A DNA stretch of 5,785 nucleotides, taken from Deinococcus ficus (GTDB taxonomy: Bacteria; Deinococcota; Deinococci; Deinococcales; Deinococcaceae). The notes below the pieces were generated by a model that ran no database searches, was not told the DNA's origin, and saw only the letters and a program-made list of their open reading frames with translations. Shown here in pieces: positions 4,860-5,785 of this stretch; position 1 is the first letter of the stretch; each line of letters begins with the position of its first letter. The translations under genes and the position numbers were made by a program. The stretch spans positions 1 to 5,785 of the forward strand of contig NZ_CP021085.1 of the NCBI RefSeq assembly GCF_003444775.1, given 5' to 3'.

Positions 4860-4870
4860 CGAATCGTGCT
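4856..4870. promoter_or_regulatory. Third palindrome, overlapping operator 2
   Basis: AGCACGA-a-TCGTGCT is a perfect 15-bp palindrome with one central base. It overlaps the second operator by four bases (4856-4859) but differs in sequence, so it may be bound by another protein or mark the upstream edge of the promoter. Confidence 0.5.
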
Positions 4871-5067
4871 AACCCCGCGAACGACCTCCAGGGTTGAGCA
4901 TGAGCCGCTGCGTTGACCTCATGGGGTCAACGTTAAGGCTCGACTTCATGCGCGTTTGGCCGGTTTCTGCACCCCAAGTGGGTGATGGGGTGAAGGTTAT
5001 AGGGCGAAGGGTCTTCGCTGCCCTCAGCCCTTCGGGGATGCGCAGCCCTGCAGGCCGCGCTGGGCAG
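4871..5067. other. Non-coding region with strong secondary structure, candidate origin
   Basis: It lies downstream of the HUH gene and upstream of the P63C promoter. The open frames here are not protein-like. Stems, in order: CGTTGACC (4911-4918) / GGTCAACG (4925-4932); CACCCC (4970-4975) / GGGGTG (4987-4992); then within about 5003-5066 GCGAAG-ggt-CTTCGC, CCC-ttcg-GGG and an outer CTGCCC / GGGCAG. Such dense folding beside a rolling-circle-type gene would suit a single-strand or double-strand origin (inference). Confidence 0.45.
4911..4932. repeat. Perfect 8-bp inverted repeat
   Basis: CGTTGACC (4911-4918) and GGTCAACG (4925-4932) flank a 6-nt loop, TCATGG. No T-run follows on either strand. 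An operator or an origin hairpin is possible. Confidence 0.5.
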
Positions 5068-5754
5068 TTAGTCGCTAGTTGGCGCTGCAAGACGTAGGGT
5101 ATTGACCCCCAGCCCGACCTGCCCGTGGAAGGTGTACCGCTGGCCGGGGCGCCGCGTGGTCAGGAACTCCTCAGAGGCCGCGAGCTGGCGCCGCCGTAGG
5201 TCTGCGGTGAGGTCCTGCAGCCGAGGGCGTGACTTGCACGCGCGCGCGTCGGCCGGCTTGCTGAGGTACTTGGCGAGGCCGTCCAGGTCGTCCACTTCGC
5301 GCCAGTCGTCCAGGTCGCTCACGTCGCCACCACCGGCAAGGACCAGGTGCAGGTGATACCCGCCAGCCAGCCCGCGCTCGAGCTTCCAGACGCCGGGGCC
5401 GCCGCTGGCCTGAATGATGCCCTTCGCGCGGCGTCGGGCCGCGTTGATGGTCGTCTTGCTGTAGAGCGGCCGTCCGGCGAAGTCGGGCAGGTTCACCGTG
5501 GCGAAGATCAGCGGGCCGTCTACGATCTCCGCGAGGCGCTCGAAGGCTGTCATAAAGGGCTTGCTGCGCCGCTGGCGCAGGTGCGTGCTGTCCGTGATGG
5601 TGTCGTGCAGGTGGCCGCTTTTCTCCAGGCAGCGGTCGTGCGTGGCCGGGAATGCCTCGATCAGCTCGGCGGGCCAGTCCGTGAGGTCTTCGGGTGCGTC
5701 TGGGCCGTCGTTCTCTCGTTCCCAGTTGGGCGGTAAACTATGGGTGTCATCCAT
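5068..5754 (-). CDS. HUH endonuclease-like replication initiator (228 aa)
   Basis: Such proteins nick the plasmid origin and start rolling-circle replication through a 5'-phosphotyrosine link. The three expected motifs appear in order: a hydrophobic strand LIFATVNLPD (82-91, motif I-like), the metal-binding HUH motif in GGYHLHLVLAGG (His134 and His136), and LAKYLSKPAD (160-169) with Tyr163 and Lys166 in a YxxK arrangement as in rolling-circle Reps. The first 60 residues are acidic and polar and may be an extension. At 228 residues it is slightly short for a plasmid Rep, and no helicase part is present. The ATG at 5754 has neither a clear ribosome site nor a leaderless -10. Coupled translation from the 63-aa gene is possible if the molecule is circular. 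A relaxase-like or other HUH role cannot be excluded. Confidence 0.65.
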   Translation of the reverse strand: MDDTHSLPPNWERENDGPDAPEDLTDWPAELIEAFPATHDRCLEKSGHLHDTITDSTHLRQRRSKPFMTAFERLAEIVDGPLIFATVNLPDFAGRPLYSKTTINAARRRAKGIIQASGGPGVWKLERGLAGGYHLHLVLAGGGDVSDLDDWREVDDLDGLAKYLSKPADARACKSRPRLQDLTADLRRRQLAASEEFLTTRRPGQRYTFHGQVGLGVNTLRLAAPTSD

Positions 5755-5763
5755 GAAGATCAG

Positions 5764-5785
5764 CGCCCAGGCGGGAACCTGGGCG
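5764..5785. repeat. Perfect 8-bp hairpin at the window end
   Basis: CGCCCAGG (5764-5771), a 6-nt loop CGGGAA, and CCTGGGCG (5778-5785), which ends on the last base. It lies 10 bp upstream of the HUH start codon. If the window is circular, it is followed on the plus strand by TTTTCCTTT (1-9), giving an intrinsic-terminator form reading rightwards. A nick-site hairpin for the HUH protein is the alternative. Confidence 0.5.

Overview
The window looks like all or most of a small bacterial plasmid, probably from a Deinococcus-type host; this is inference. The evidence is a GC-rich backbone, genes with a TANNNT -10 hexamer 5-7 nt before the start codon (the leaderless layout common in Deinococcus), and two replication-type proteins with no chromosomal housekeeping genes. 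No tRNA, rRNA, CRISPR array, transposase or integrase was seen.

Layout, left to right. (1) 8-348, minus: a two-gene unit with ATGA overlap, made of a 50-aa excisionase-like HTH protein and a 63-aa acidic, Leu-rich protein. (2) 349-694: a non-coding divergent region ending in a leaderless promoter. (3) 695-1177, plus: a 160-aa ribbon-helix-helix protein with a second, HTH-like C-terminal part. (4) 1178-1312: inverted repeats. (5) 1313-2341, plus: a 342-aa winged-helix protein, candidate plasmid replication initiator, with a possible internal start at 2033. (6) 2353-3399, minus: an AT-rich gene for a secreted protein of unknown function. (7) 3400-3772: a GC-richer island with a three-way-junction-like fold and one tiny possible ORF. 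(8) 3773-4819, minus: a P63C-domain protein whose promoter is covered by two copies of a 12-bp palindrome. (9) 4820-5067: operators and a strongly structured non-coding block. (10) 5068-5754, minus: a small protein with HUH and YxxK motifs, probably a rolling-circle-type replication initiator. (11) 5764-5785: a perfect 8-bp hairpin ending on the last base.

If the molecule is circular (inferred, not shown), the HTH protein, the 63-aa protein and the HUH protein would be co-directional, with a 38-nt gap between the last two. That gap would hold the terminal hairpin, which is followed on the plus strand by TTTTCCTTT. The backbone would then carry two initiator candidates (HUH and winged-helix) plus two small DNA-binding regulators. 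The secreted protein and the P63C protein are lower in GC, each has its own promoter, and they look like acquired cargo.

The most interesting points are the internal start of the winged-helix protein, buried in a perfect 13-bp inverted repeat, the twin operator over the P63C promoter, and the structured elements at 3470-3534 and 4911-5065 that could be replication origins or RNAs.
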